A stretch of 15,754 nt of DNA from Paenibacillaceae bacterium UBA6304 (GCA_002439285.1 DJTQ01000270.1:1-15754), one strand, 5' to 3'; shown: positions 6,659-14,217, counted from the stretch's first letter. A program made the numbers and translations. The notes: a model not told the origin generated them from the letters alone.

Positions 6659-7348
6659 TTATTCCAACGCCTTTCTAACGTCGTCTACATACCTTTCCGT
6701 AATGAGTTGCGGTCTGGTGATAGCCGATCCGACAACTACTGCATATGCACCTAGTTTTAACATTTGTGAAGCTTCGAACGGCATAAAGACTTTTCCTTCA
6801 GCAATTACGGGAATACGTAAACGGGAAGCTGCTTCCTTGACCAACTCAAAATCCGGACCTTTCTGCTTCAATGAATAAGGGGTGTAGCCGGACAAGGTAG
6901 TCGATACGCAGTCAACACCGATGGATTCGGCGTAAAGTGCTTCCTCCAGCGTGGAAATATCAGCCATCACTTTTTGTCCATTTTGTTTCATATATTGGAT
7001 GATATCTTCAAGCTTCTCCCCATGGGGGCGACTTCTCCGCGTGCAGTCCAATGCGACCAGGTCTACGCCTACCTCCATGAGTTCTTTCACTTCACGCAAT
7101 GTCGGAGTGATAAACACCTCGCTGTCATCGTAGTCCCGTTTGATCAGGCCGATGATGGGCAGCGAAGTTTCTGTCTTAATCGCCGCGATGTCCTGAACCG
7201 TATTCGCCCGGATCCCAACCGCCCCGCCCATTTGAGCGGCCTTCGCCATTTTCGCCATGATATCGGCGCCAAACAACGGTTCATGCTCCAGTGCCTGGCA
7301 TGACACAATAAGTCCCTTTTCTATTTTTTCAAAAACTGTATCACTCAT
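6659..7348 (-). CDS. nanE: N-acetylmannosamine-6-phosphate 2-epimerase
   Basis: 229 residues from ATG 7348, the normal NanE length. The enzyme converts ManNAc-6-P to GlcNAc-6-P, feeding sialic acid or ManNAc carbon into amino-sugar catabolism. The TIM-barrel motifs GLIVSCQALEHEPL (12-25), GAVGIRANT (42-50), IGLIKRDY with Lys70, MADIST with Asp130, and VIAEGKV with Glu184 are present. These correspond, with a constant shift of 4, to catalytic residues I recall for the Clostridium perfringens enzyme (Lys66, Asp126, Glu180). ATG 7348 is chosen because GAAGGTGA lies 6 bases upstream; the GTG at 7357 overlaps that ribosome site. First gene of the nanE-rpiR-ROK operon. No nanA lyase or sialic acid transporter is in the window. 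Confidence 0.95.
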   Translation of the reverse strand: MSDTVFEKIEKGLIVSCQALEHEPLFGADIMAKMAKAAQMGGAVGIRANTVQDIAAIKTETSLPIIGLIKRDYDDSEVFITPTLREVKELMEVGVDLVALDCTRRSRPHGEKLEDIIQYMKQNGQKVMADISTLEEALYAESIGVDCVSTTLSGYTPYSLKQKGPDFELVKEAASRLRIPVIAEGKVFMPFEASQMLKLGAYAVVVGSAITRPQLITERYVDDVRKALE

Positions 7349-7420
7349 AAAGTTCACCTTCCCAGTTCTGATCTCTTGTTTGATTGAGCCTCGTCAGTCT
7401 ATAGTTTGCCTATGATGATC

Positions 7421-7431
7421 AGTGTATCACT
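7421..7431. promoter_or_regulatory. Small dyad upstream of nanE, candidate operator
   Basis: AGTG-TAT-CACT is a perfect dyad with a 3-base centre, about 73 bp upstream of the nanE start and next to TGATCA. It could be a site for the RpiR-type regulator. No convincing promoter could be assigned around it, so this is tentative. Confidence 0.2.
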
Positions 7432-7510
7432 TTATGAAGATTAACTCCACTTTTTTATTATAAAAAGGAGGATCGCTCCATTAGAGTGTGCGATAGGATT
7501 ACAAATCAGC

Positions 7511-7559
7511 AAAAAATAGAGCCCTCTCCTACCGTAGGTAACCTACCTGGAAAAGGCCC
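7511..7559 (-). terminator. Terminator of the LacI regulator gene
   Basis: On the minus strand GGGCCTTTTCC (7549-7559) can pair with GGAGAGGGCTC (7519-7529) over 11 positions, counting G-U pairs. The enclosed loop holds a second small dyad (GTAGG/CCTAC). A tract TATTTTTTG follows. It lies about 65 bp past the lacI stop and separates that gene from the nan operon. Confidence 0.7.
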
Positions 7560-7624
7560 TTATCCTATAATACTTATGCTTATGTGGCCCGAGGTCATCC
7601 ACGGTATAACCCCAAGTCATCCGT

Positions 7625-8629
7625 TTATCGGTTACTCGGTCTGCCGGTCGATTCTCTCACGATCAGCTCCGGCTGAAGTTTGAAGTGTTCGGGAGCATAT
7701 TCGCCATCTTCCGGGTGCTCAATCTGTCTTAGCAGCAGTTCGACCGCCTGTGCTCCAATCTCTTCTACCGGCTGACGCACCGTTGTCAACCAGGGGCGGA
7801 ACTGCGTTGCGAACAATTGATCGTCGTATCCGACGACGGATACATCATCAGGAATACGAATCCCATTATTCTTCAGCGCATCCATGACGCCAAGCGCCAT
7901 CATATCGTCAGCGGCAAAGACCGCCGTAGGCATATCCCCCGATTGCAGCCACCGCTCCGCTATTTCATAACCGGACGATATATCGAAGCCGCCTTGCTCC
8001 ATTCTTGGGAAGAGCCCCGCTTCCTGCATTGCGGCATGATAGCCCCGAACGCGTTCCCTACTGCTCAAAAACGATTCCGGACCGCATATATGAGCGATCG
8101 AAGCGTGCCCCAAATCAATCAGATGCTTCGTCGCCTCATAACCGCCCGTGAAGTTATCCACTTGTATGGATGATGAGCGCGAGAGGTGCTGCTGATTATC
8201 TACGAGTACATACGGAATATTCTTGCGGGTCAGCTCCTGCTCGTATCTCTCTTCATCAATCGGTGACAGCACGATCATGCCATCCACTCGATTCTCCTGG
8301 AACATCGCATTATGTAAGCTACTCTCACCCTCATGCGAGACAAACAAAGCCAGCAAATAATGATATTCGGAAAGCTTGTCGTTAATTTCCTTGACAACGG
8401 CATCAAGAAAGGAATCATTTAATGTCATGATCGCTATGCCGATGACGCCTGTCTTGCCTCTGGCCAGACTGCGGGCAGCGGCGCTTGGAGAATAACCTAA
8501 GTCCTTCATAGCTTGAAGCACCTTGATTCTGTTTTTCTCGCGCACCGTTCCCGCATTATTAATGACTCGTGACACCGTCACGACCGATAGTCCCGATTTT
8601 TGTGCAACATCAAAAATACTAACCTTCAT
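7625..8629 (-). CDS. LacI-family transcriptional regulator
   Basis: 334 residues, full length for LacI/GalR. The N-terminal HTH and hinge (about 1-60) reads MKVSIFDVAQKSGLSVVTVS then RVINNAGTVREKNR, and contains the hinge-helix region SAAARSLARGKTGVIGI. The rest is a periplasmic-binding-like sugar-sensing domain with FAADDMMALGVMDAL, DVSVVGYDD and LTTVRQP, all typical. ATG 8629 follows AAGGAGAG. It lies 104 bp downstream of and co-directional with the GH8 gene, whose promoter carries two LacI-type operator cores, so GH8 is the likely target. The ligand is probably an oligosaccharide released by that enzyme (inference). Confidence 0.93.
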   Translation of the reverse strand: MKVSIFDVAQKSGLSVVTVSRVINNAGTVREKNRIKVLQAMKDLGYSPSAAARSLARGKTGVIGIAIMTLNDSFLDAVVKEINDKLSEYHYLLALFVSHEGESSLHNAMFQENRVDGMIVLSPIDEERYEQELTRKNIPYVLVDNQQHLSRSSSIQVDNFTGGYEATKHLIDLGHASIAHICGPESFLSSRERVRGYHAAMQEAGLFPRMEQGGFDISSGYEIAERWLQSGDMPTAVFAADDMMALGVMDALKNNGIRIPDDVSVVGYDDQLFATQFRPWLTTVRQPVEEIGAQAVELLLRQIEHPEDGEYAPEHFKLQPELIVRESTGRPSNR

Positions 8630-8674
8630 ACGTAGTTCTCTCCTTGCGATGTTATCGCTCTATCTCTTTACGAT

Positions 8675-8703
8675 ATCATATTCGCAGCGAAGTTGGCAGT
8701 CTA
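8675..8703 (-). promoter_or_regulatory. Candidate promoter of the LacI regulator gene
   Basis: Minus-strand TAGACT (8698-8703) and TATGAT (8675-8680) are 17 bp apart, matching 4 and 5 of 6 consensus bases. It would let the regulator be made independently of the GH8 gene. No clear terminator was found between the two genes, so read-through is also possible. Confidence 0.4.
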
Positions 8704-8733
8704 TGTGAATACGTATGAAAGCATGCCTGAGAT

Positions 8734-10653
8734 TTAAGGCTTAGCAAGAGAGCGTACAAGCGTTACTGCCTCGGCTCGCGTAATTTCCCGCTCCGGTTCG
8801 AATGGATTGTCTTGCGGTTTGAACGGGGGGACTCCTTCCTCTCCTAACGCAATTATGGAAGGCTTTGCCCATTCAGGTATCGCATTATCGTCGGTGAAGC
8901 CCGTCACTCCCGTTTCGGAACCCAGCGTCAGCTTCTTGGAGGCTGCCAGCAGTACGGCAGCCTCAGCTCTTGTCAGCCTTTGGGCAGGCTTGAATTGTTG
9001 ATCGAATAGCCCATCCGTTATTCCAGCTTGCACAATTTGAGCTACAGACGGGCTCGCCCAAGGTGCAATGGATCCGGCATCTTCATAAGAGAGCTGCGCC
9101 CCGGCGCCTTCCAGCTTCATTGAATTAGCGAGCATTACCGCAAACTCCGCACGAGATACGCCTTCCTCCGGCTTGAATGTACCGTTCGGATAACCGTTTA
9201 CGACACCTTCTGCCAATGCTAGGGTGATTTCCTGCTCAGCCGGATGACCGGAAATATCAGTGGCGGCTATCCCGGTCGGCGACCACCAATTCCCGGATAC
9301 AACGATCATGCTTAGCAAACGGATTGAATTTCCGTAATAGTACCGATATTCCAGTGCGGTTGAATTCGCCTCTTCTGTATGGTAATCCCATAGGCTGTTC
9401 AGCCAATCCTGATTACTCTCGTGTATCATTGCACTGACCATGAACGGTGCCGTAAATTCCAGACCACCGTCCCATTCGCTCAGCTTAGTTGTCCCATCAA
9501 GCGAATAGCCGGACCATATCTCTGATGGAGAACTATGCTTCTCCGATATAAAGTTATTCATTGTTGTAAGCTGGTCGAATGCGCTTGTGTCGCCTGTCAG
9601 TAGGAAGTCTGAAGCAATACGCCATGGTGTGCGGCAAGAGTTGTAATTGTAGGCTCCGTCAAACTCCGATTCCAGGAAGTGTCCGCTCTCCGTCGGCCAT
9701 TCGAATTCCGTGACGGGCTTATATTTTCCATCCGCCGGATCCCGGTAGACGAAGTCAGGCAATAGTCCCGTATCGGGGCTATATTGCTCATGCACATTAT
9801 TGATGATCCTGTACGTCGTATCGATGACTTTCTGCCAGCGTTCATCTCCTGTGGCCTTATGAAATTCCTTCAGATGCTGCAGCATAAAATCGGAAGGCCG
9901 GGACGCCGGCTTGAAGCTAGGCTCACCTTCTCCGGTTGGAACCCAATCACCCAGTTGAAGATGGAAGTGCTCGGGATGGACTTCGCTCTCCATGATGGCA
10001 TTGATGACTTTGGTCGCTTCCTGCTTATAGTTAATATCTCCGCTGCTCCCCCACTGCTTGTCGGCCAGCAACAACGCGTATGCAATGTCCATATCACCGT
10101 CAATAGCGGAGTCGGTACCATTCACATCGACGATAGCCCCGTCCCTGTCTGCCTGCTGCCACGCCATCAAGTCAGGATGGAGCGCACTCGGGTGCGCACG
10201 GAAGAATCGGTACATGCCATCGAAGATCGTCTTTGCCTCAGGGTCATGCCCTGCCATAATCGCAGTGATCATCATTCCGTAGCCATGTGCTTCGGATACC
10301 GTTATCGCGTCTCCATTCCATCCGCCGTCGTTATACCAGACGTAGTATTGGCTCTGGTCATACGAATTCTTCTTTATGTATTTCTTCTTGTATTCGTCGT
10401 AAAGCAGTGCAACCTCTGCGTTCATTTGACTTTGTGTCACATGATTCGGTTTAATGGTCCCTTCCGTATATGTCATATGCTGAGGAAAGGGTCTAAGCGG
10501 CGTAAGGGCATCATTCGTCGTAGTTGCAGAGCCTGACGCGTAGCCGACCGGGGTACAAATAAGCGATAATAGCAAAAAAACAACCGATAGCATCGACGCC
10601 ATATACACTATTAAAGAATCGGGCCTATAGGTTTCACGAATCTTCATGTTCAT
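8734..10653 (-). CDS. Secreted GH8 endo-glucanase/chitosanase with C-terminal SLH domains
   Basis: About 639 residues. The N-terminus is a signal peptide: MKIRETYR, then a hydrophobic run to about residue 37 and a likely cut near VGYA-SGS. The GH8 domain covers about 45-462: VSEAHGYGMMI with the expected general acid near Glu121, the helix motif DSAIDGDMDIAYALLLAD, RPSDFML, CRTPWRIASDF and GGLEFTAPFM. It resembles the chitosanase/beta-glucanase branch of GH8, known from Bacillus and Paenibacillus; the exact substrate is open. Three SLH repeats follow (about 470-510, 523-572, 586-635), each with its S/TRAE motif, and would anchor the enzyme to cell-wall polysaccharide. The third repeat is degenerate around VPPFKPQDNPFEP. 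ATG 10653 has AAAGG at 5 bases; the GTG at 10656 is too close. The gene is transcribed from a promoter flanked by two operators. Confidence 0.92.
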   Translation of the reverse strand: MNMKIRETYRPDSLIVYMASMLSVVFLLLSLICTPVGYASGSATTTNDALTPLRPFPQHMTYTEGTIKPNHVTQSQMNAEVALLYDEYKKKYIKKNSYDQSQYYVWYNDGGWNGDAITVSEAHGYGMMITAIMAGHDPEAKTIFDGMYRFFRAHPSALHPDLMAWQQADRDGAIVDVNGTDSAIDGDMDIAYALLLADKQWGSSGDINYKQEATKVINAIMESEVHPEHFHLQLGDWVPTGEGEPSFKPASRPSDFMLQHLKEFHKATGDERWQKVIDTTYRIINNVHEQYSPDTGLLPDFVYRDPADGKYKPVTEFEWPTESGHFLESEFDGAYNYNSCRTPWRIASDFLLTGDTSAFDQLTTMNNFISEKHSSPSEIWSGYSLDGTTKLSEWDGGLEFTAPFMVSAMIHESNQDWLNSLWDYHTEEANSTALEYRYYYGNSIRLLSMIVVSGNWWSPTGIAATDISGHPAEQEITLALAEGVVNGYPNGTFKPEEGVSRAEFAVMLANSMKLEGAGAQLSYEDAGSIAPWASPSVAQIVQAGITDGLFDQQFKPAQRLTRAEAAVLLAASKKLTLGSETGVTGFTDDNAIPEWAKPSIIALGEEGVPPFKPQDNPFEPEREITRAEAVTLVRSLAKP

Positions 10654-10693
10654 CACTGCCTTTCATATAAAGGATAGGACTCGCATAAAACAT

Positions 10694-10706
10694 TTAAGCG
10701 CTTTAA
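10694..10706. promoter_or_regulatory. LacI-type operator, site 1 (GH8 leader side)
   Basis: TTAAGCGCTTTAA, with a perfect 8-bp palindromic core AAGCGCTT centred at 10699.5, lies between the predicted GH8 start point and the GH8 ATG. The central CG within an A/T-rich dyad is typical of LacI-family operators. It lacks the outer TG/CA of a CcpA cre site. A repressor bound here would block elongation into GH8. Confidence 0.6.
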
Positions 10707-10769
10707 CCTTAGGAATAAAAAGTAGTGCCTCCTCTCCCTTCTCCTTATCATAGGTTAATCTATGCATCT

Positions 10770-10798
10770 ATAGTAGAATAATGTTAATTAAGCGTCAA
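10770..10798 (-). promoter_or_regulatory. Promoter of the GH8 gene
   Basis: Minus-strand TTGACG (10793-10798, 5 of 6) and TACTAT (10770-10775, 4 of 6) with 17-bp spacing give the clearest sigma-A promoter of the window. The start point would be near 10763, leaving a leader of about 110 bases that contains operator site 1. Confidence 0.65.
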
Positions 10799-10805
10799 TA
10801 AAAAT

Positions 10806-10818
10806 ATAAGCGCTTTAA
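10806..10818. promoter_or_regulatory. LacI-type operator, site 2 (between the divergent promoters)
   Basis: ATAAGCGCTTTAA repeats the core and right flank of site 1 in the same orientation (AAGCGCTTTAAC in both), centred at 10811.5. It lies just upstream of the GH8 -35 and about 33 bp before the AraC start codon, so it could affect both genes. Confidence 0.6.
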
Positions 10819-10850
10819 CTTTAGATAATTTTATTTCAAGGAGGACATCT

Positions 10851-11732
10851 ATGGACATTCCTAGAGGCACCTACGGATTTCGGTTCGCTGAAGATAAGGA
10901 GCTCCAGCTATGCGTGTTATTTGCTGCCGGCTATGATTCTATCACTAGTCCTTCTTATCGTTGGGACGGGCTGGAGCGGACCGATGGACCTCTCCTGCTG
11001 TTCCAGTACACCATCTCAGGCGAAGGCGTATACGAATCGGAGAACCGGACTCACCGAATCACCGCTGGGCAAGCTTTTCTCGCAGAGATTCCGGGACCGC
11101 ACCGCTATTATTATCACCCGGAATCACAAGAACCCTGGGAATTTCTGTTTCTGCTATTCCGGCCCAACCTGATTCTGCCCCACTGGCGCAAATTCCTGCG
11201 TGAAGCGGGTGAGGCTCCTTATCTGCCCATGGATTGTGCGCCAGTGCGGCTGGCCCGGATGATTGTTGTCGATGCGGGAGCAGGGAGAATCACCGACCCC
11301 CTGATCGCATCGTCTTGCGTCTATCAATTCGTGACCGAACTGGCCAGAATGCAAGGCACAACACTACGGGACAGGGAAAAATGGTCGGACAACGTAAGAC
11401 GCGCAGCCGAATTTATAGAACTCAACTACTCACAGATGATCAGTATCGATCAGCTATCCGAACATGTCTCGCTATCTAAATATCACTTAATCCGCCGGTT
11501 TTCGGCCAGCACGGGCCTGACACCGGGGTCGTATTTGACCCGCGTTCGCACCGAGAAGGCCATGGAACTGCTGCGGGGAACCAGCCTTAGCATTGAGGCC
11601 ATCGCCGAGCGGATCGGCTACTCCAGCGGAAGTTATTTTATCAAAGCGTTCCGCGGCTTGACCGGGCTTACTCCGGGAGATTTCCGCAGCGGAGGCGAAA
11701 GCCTGGCGTACCGCAGACTGTTTTTTGATTGA
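10851..11732 (+). CDS. AraC-family transcriptional regulator
   Basis: 293 residues. An N-terminal cupin-like sensor domain (about 20-110, with LFQYTISGEGVYES and AFLAEIPGPHRYYYHP) is followed by a C-terminal double HTH (about 185-285), with ISIDQLSEHVSLSKYHLIRR, then the second helix-turn-helix SIEAIAERIGYSSGSYFIKA and the family signature FRGLTGLTPGDFR. The ATG has AAGGAGG 6 bases upstream. Such regulators in Bacillales usually activate nearby sugar-use genes. Here the candidates are the GH27 gene, 108 bp downstream on the same strand, and the divergent GH8 gene. The effector is unknown. Confidence 0.92.
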   Translation: MDIPRGTYGFRFAEDKELQLCVLFAAGYDSITSPSYRWDGLERTDGPLLLFQYTISGEGVYESENRTHRITAGQAFLAEIPGPHRYYYHPESQEPWEFLFLLFRPNLILPHWRKFLREAGEAPYLPMDCAPVRLARMIVVDAGAGRITDPLIASSCVYQFVTELARMQGTTLRDREKWSDNVRRAAEFIELNYSQMISIDQLSEHVSLSKYHLIRRFSASTGLTPGSYLTRVRTEKAMELLRGTSLSIEAIAERIGYSSGSYFIKAFRGLTGLTPGDFRSGGESLAYRRLFFD

Positions 11733-11782
11733 CCGCAATATTTTGCTATTCTTCGTTTAAGATTACTATAGATATTGCTAAA

Positions 11783-11833
11783 CTCCTTTATTATGATGAA
11801 CATGACAAGAGCAATAATTAATCAATAAAGGAG
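11783..11833 (+). promoter_or_regulatory. Inverted repeat covering the GH27 ribosome site
   Basis: CTCCTTTATT (11783-11792) is perfectly complementary to AATAAAGGAG (11824-11833), 31 bases later, and the second copy contains the AAAGGAG ribosome site 7 bases before the GH27 ATG (11841). In RNA a 10-bp stem could hide the ribosome site. This could be real translational control or chance in an AT-rich leader. Confidence 0.4.
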
Positions 11834-11840
11834 CCTTACT

Positions 11841-13121
11841 ATGGATCATAAGCTTATATCGCCTACTCCGCCGCTTGGTTGGAACAGCTGGGATTGCTAC
11901 GGCGCCGCCGTAACGGAAGACGAAATTCGCGGCAACGCAGAATACATGGCACAGCATCTCAAAGAATTCGGTTGGAACTATATTACCGTTGATATTCAGT
12001 GGTCCGAGCCCCAGGCGGACTCCTCCCAATACCGGCCGTTTGTTCCGCTCGTGATGGATGAATATTCCCGGCTTATGCCTGCTGAGAACCGGTTCCCCTC
12101 CGCAGCGGGGGGCCAAGGCTTCAAGCCGCTAGCCGATTATGTACACAGCCTGGGGCTAAAATTCGGCATTCATATTATGCGCGGCATTCCTCGCCAGGCC
12201 GTACACGCCGCTACCCCGCTTTTGGGTACGACTGTAACAGCACGCGACATTGCCCATACGAACTCAATCTGCCCATGGAATACGGATATGTATGGCGTCG
12301 ATGCCTCGAAAGAAGGGGCACAAGCCTATTACGATTCTCTATTTGAACTTTATGCTCAGTGGGGCGTTGACTTGGTAAAGGTAGACGATATTGCAGCTTC
12401 CAGGCTATATGACACCCATCAGCCGGAGATTGCCCTGATCTCGCAAGCGATCGAACGCTGCGGCCGGCCTATGGTGCTAAGCCTATCTCCCGGACCCGCC
12501 CCGGTGGAATACGCGGAGTTCTTCGCCGAGCATGCCAACATGTGGCGGGTCACGGACGACTTCTGGGACCAATGGCCGCTCTTGCTGGATATGTTCGATC
12601 GTTGCCGTAAGTGGCAGGGCGTGCCGCAGGCAGGCTGCTGGCCGGACTGCGACATGCTGCCGCTCGGACACATCGGCATTCGCTCTGTTGACGGCGGAGG
12701 GGCGGATCGCTGGACCCGGTTTACGCGCGACGAGCAGTTGACGATGATGTCGCTCTGGAGTATCTTCCGCTCGCCGCTGATCTTTGGCGGCGAACTAAGG
12801 GACTGCGACGATTGGACACTATCGCTGCTTACCAATCGCGAGGTGCTGCGCATGCACCGGGAGAGCCACGGGGCCAAGGAAGCGCTCTGCAAGGGCGATC
12901 TTATCGTCTGGACGGCTGAAGATCCGCAAGGCTCCCGCTACGCTGCTATATTCAACATCGGGGAGAATCTGATGCCGCTGGACCTGCCCCTTGAACAGAT
13001 CGGCCTGTCAGGCGTTACTACAGGTACCGAGCTGTGGAGCGGAGCACCAGCCGAGCTTACGGCAGGCGCGCTTCGGGCCACGGTGCCGTCACACGGGGTA
13101 CGTCTCTATCGATTCAATTAA
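11841..13121 (+). CDS. GH27-type glycosidase (alpha-galactosidase family), intracellular
   Basis: 426 residues with no signal peptide, so it probably acts in the cytoplasm on imported oligosaccharides. The N-terminus TPPLGWNSWDCYGA is the GH27 signature. LVKVDD (179-183) carries the expected nucleophile Asp182, and WRVTDDFWDQW (235-245) the expected acid/base Asp at 239/240. WPDCDMLPLG, DEQLTMMSLWSIFRSPLIFG and a C-terminal beta domain (about 345-426) complete the fold. At the site where classical alpha-galactosidases have two Asp in DDCW, this protein has VDIQW (50-54), so the second Asp is Ile. Specificity may differ, for example a beta-L-arabinopyranoside or a substituted sugar (inference). 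It follows the AraC gene and has its own SD and a strong terminator. Confidence 0.88.
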   Translation: MDHKLISPTPPLGWNSWDCYGAAVTEDEIRGNAEYMAQHLKEFGWNYITVDIQWSEPQADSSQYRPFVPLVMDEYSRLMPAENRFPSAAGGQGFKPLADYVHSLGLKFGIHIMRGIPRQAVHAATPLLGTTVTARDIAHTNSICPWNTDMYGVDASKEGAQAYYDSLFELYAQWGVDLVKVDDIAASRLYDTHQPEIALISQAIERCGRPMVLSLSPGPAPVEYAEFFAEHANMWRVTDDFWDQWPLLLDMFDRCRKWQGVPQAGCWPDCDMLPLGHIGIRSVDGGGADRWTRFTRDEQLTMMSLWSIFRSPLIFGGELRDCDDWTLSLLTNREVLRMHRESHGAKEALCKGDLIVWTAEDPQGSRYAAIFNIGENLMPLDLPLEQIGLSGVTTGTELWSGAPAELTAGALRATVPSHGVRLYRFN

Positions 13122-13134
13122 GCTCAACAGCAAA

Positions 13135-13176
13135 AGGAGATCTGCCCGTGATGGGACAGATCTCTTTAATTTTTCC
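13135..13176 (+). terminator. Strong terminator between the converging GH27 and ArsR-type genes
   Basis: AGGAGATCTG (13135-13144) pairs with CAGATCTCTT (13157-13166), the stem continuing as CCC/GGG past one bulged A, with TTTAATTTTT after it. The minus-strand copy ends in CTTTTG, so it may also stop the converging gene. Confidence 0.85.
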
Positions 13177-13179
13177 AAA

Positions 13180-14112
13180 CTAATGATCATCTTTAAGATG
13201 CACCCGGATTACAATGTCCTGATCATGATTGCCGAATCCGGAACCGTAAAGTGTCAGTCCGCCTACGTTAACAGCCTGCTCATCAACCGAGAATCGAAGA
13301 CTCCAGAACGGTTCCCACAGCTTGATATCCGCGAGGGTCACCTCCGACATCCGCTCATCATCTATAAATGTACCCGATGCATCGATGCGGATCGTCTTTA
13401 ATAACCCGTATTGATTCACATTTCGATGCCACCATTCGGGCGTAAATTTACCCCGGGCCGCTCTTCCGAAATCAGCCGGACTTGTCCAGGTGCCCAGGGA
13501 GACTCCGTTAAACGTAAACTCAATATCCGAAGGCCAATAATCCCTTAAACCGGGAGCTTCCGAAGCTATCTCCATGGAGATTTCGATGGCGTCCGCAGTT
13601 TGGCCGGCTTGGTCGGCAAGCAAATAGTTAGGCATTTTGTACTCGACATACCCCCACCCAAACCACAGAATGGCGGCATGGACTCGCTCGGGATCGAGAA
13701 AATAACGAGGGTCGTCCCAAACTCCGATTTCCTTCTCGCGCGTACCGAGCCCGCATGTAGGGTGGACTTCAAAAGAGGTGTAATGCCCGACTGAAATACT
13801 CAGTTCTTTGAGCTTCCCGGTTTTGTTGGCAGACGGCAGTTCAATCTCGACGTTGTTTTCTTTGAGGAAACACATTTTGTGCGTCCCTCCATTCTGTCGC
13901 ACCCGGTGACTTCCGATGAGTCCGGCTTGTTCGAGCTTTCGAACGTGCATGGTAACGATGGAGGGGCTGAGTTCTAACTGTTCCGCAATATCCTTCACAT
14001 TCATCTCACTATCGGCAAGGAGACTCATAATTTTCCACCTGACTTCACTAGCTAACGCTTCGTATAACGGCATAAACTTCGGTTCCCCGTTCGCTCTGAT
14101 TATTGCCCTCAT
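13180..14112 (-). CDS. ArsR-type winged-helix regulator with a large unassigned C-terminal domain
   Basis: 310 residues, far longer than ordinary ArsR repressors (about 100). Residues 15-90 form the winged helix: ALASEVRWKIMSLLADSE, then VKDIAEQLELSPSIVTMHVR and KLEQAGLIGSHR. No metal-binding Cys pair is visible in the helix region. Residues about 100-305 are a beta-rich domain with GHYTSFEVHPTCGL, DIEFTFNGVSLGTWTSPADF, TPEWWHRNVNQYGLLKT and GLTLYGSGFGNHDQDIVIRV. I cannot name the domain; its look and many aromatics suggest ligand, perhaps sugar, sensing. The gene is divergent from GH43 by 355 bp and probably controls it. ATG 14112 directly abuts AGGAG; ATG 14073 (MPLYEALASEV) with GGGGAA upstream is an alternative start. 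Confidence 0.85.
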   Translation of the reverse strand: MRAIIRANGEPKFMPLYEALASEVRWKIMSLLADSEMNVKDIAEQLELSPSIVTMHVRKLEQAGLIGSHRVRQNGGTHKMCFLKENNVEIELPSANKTGKLKELSISVGHYTSFEVHPTCGLGTREKEIGVWDDPRYFLDPERVHAAILWFGWGYVEYKMPNYLLADQAGQTADAIEISMEIASEAPGLRDYWPSDIEFTFNGVSLGTWTSPADFGRAARGKFTPEWWHRNVNQYGLLKTIRIDASGTFIDDERMSEVTLADIKLWEPFWSLRFSVDEQAVNVGGLTLYGSGFGNHDQDIVIRVHLKDDH

Positions 14113-14147
14113 CTCCTAACCTCATCCGTTGAAATCACATATATATT

Positions 14148-14176
14148 AATTTAAAAGATATAACATGAACCTTCAA
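14148..14176 (-). promoter_or_regulatory. Candidate promoter of the ArsR-type gene
   Basis: Minus-strand TTGAAG (14171-14176) and TAAATT (14148-14153), 17 bp apart, each match 4 of 6 consensus bases. The surrounding sequence is AT-rich, so a chance match is possible. Confidence 0.35.
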
Positions 14177-14217
14177 GCCTAATCCATTGCAAGGCTTTAA
14201 ACGATGTTGTTTAATTT

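Noticed and set aside
9784..10536. 250-residue plus-strand frame opposite the GH8 gene
   Set aside because: Antisense to the confidently assigned catalytic domain, with no motif, ribosome site or neighbouring partner.
10694..10818. Reading the AAGCGCTT sites as CcpA cre elements
   Set aside because: The central CG fits, but the conserved outer TG and CA of cre are TT and AA in the copies. A LacI-family operator is more likely; weak CcpA binding remains possible.
12419..12892. 157-residue minus-strand frame opposite the GH27 gene
   Set aside because: Shadow of the GH27 coding strand; Ser/Cys/Arg-rich, without motifs.
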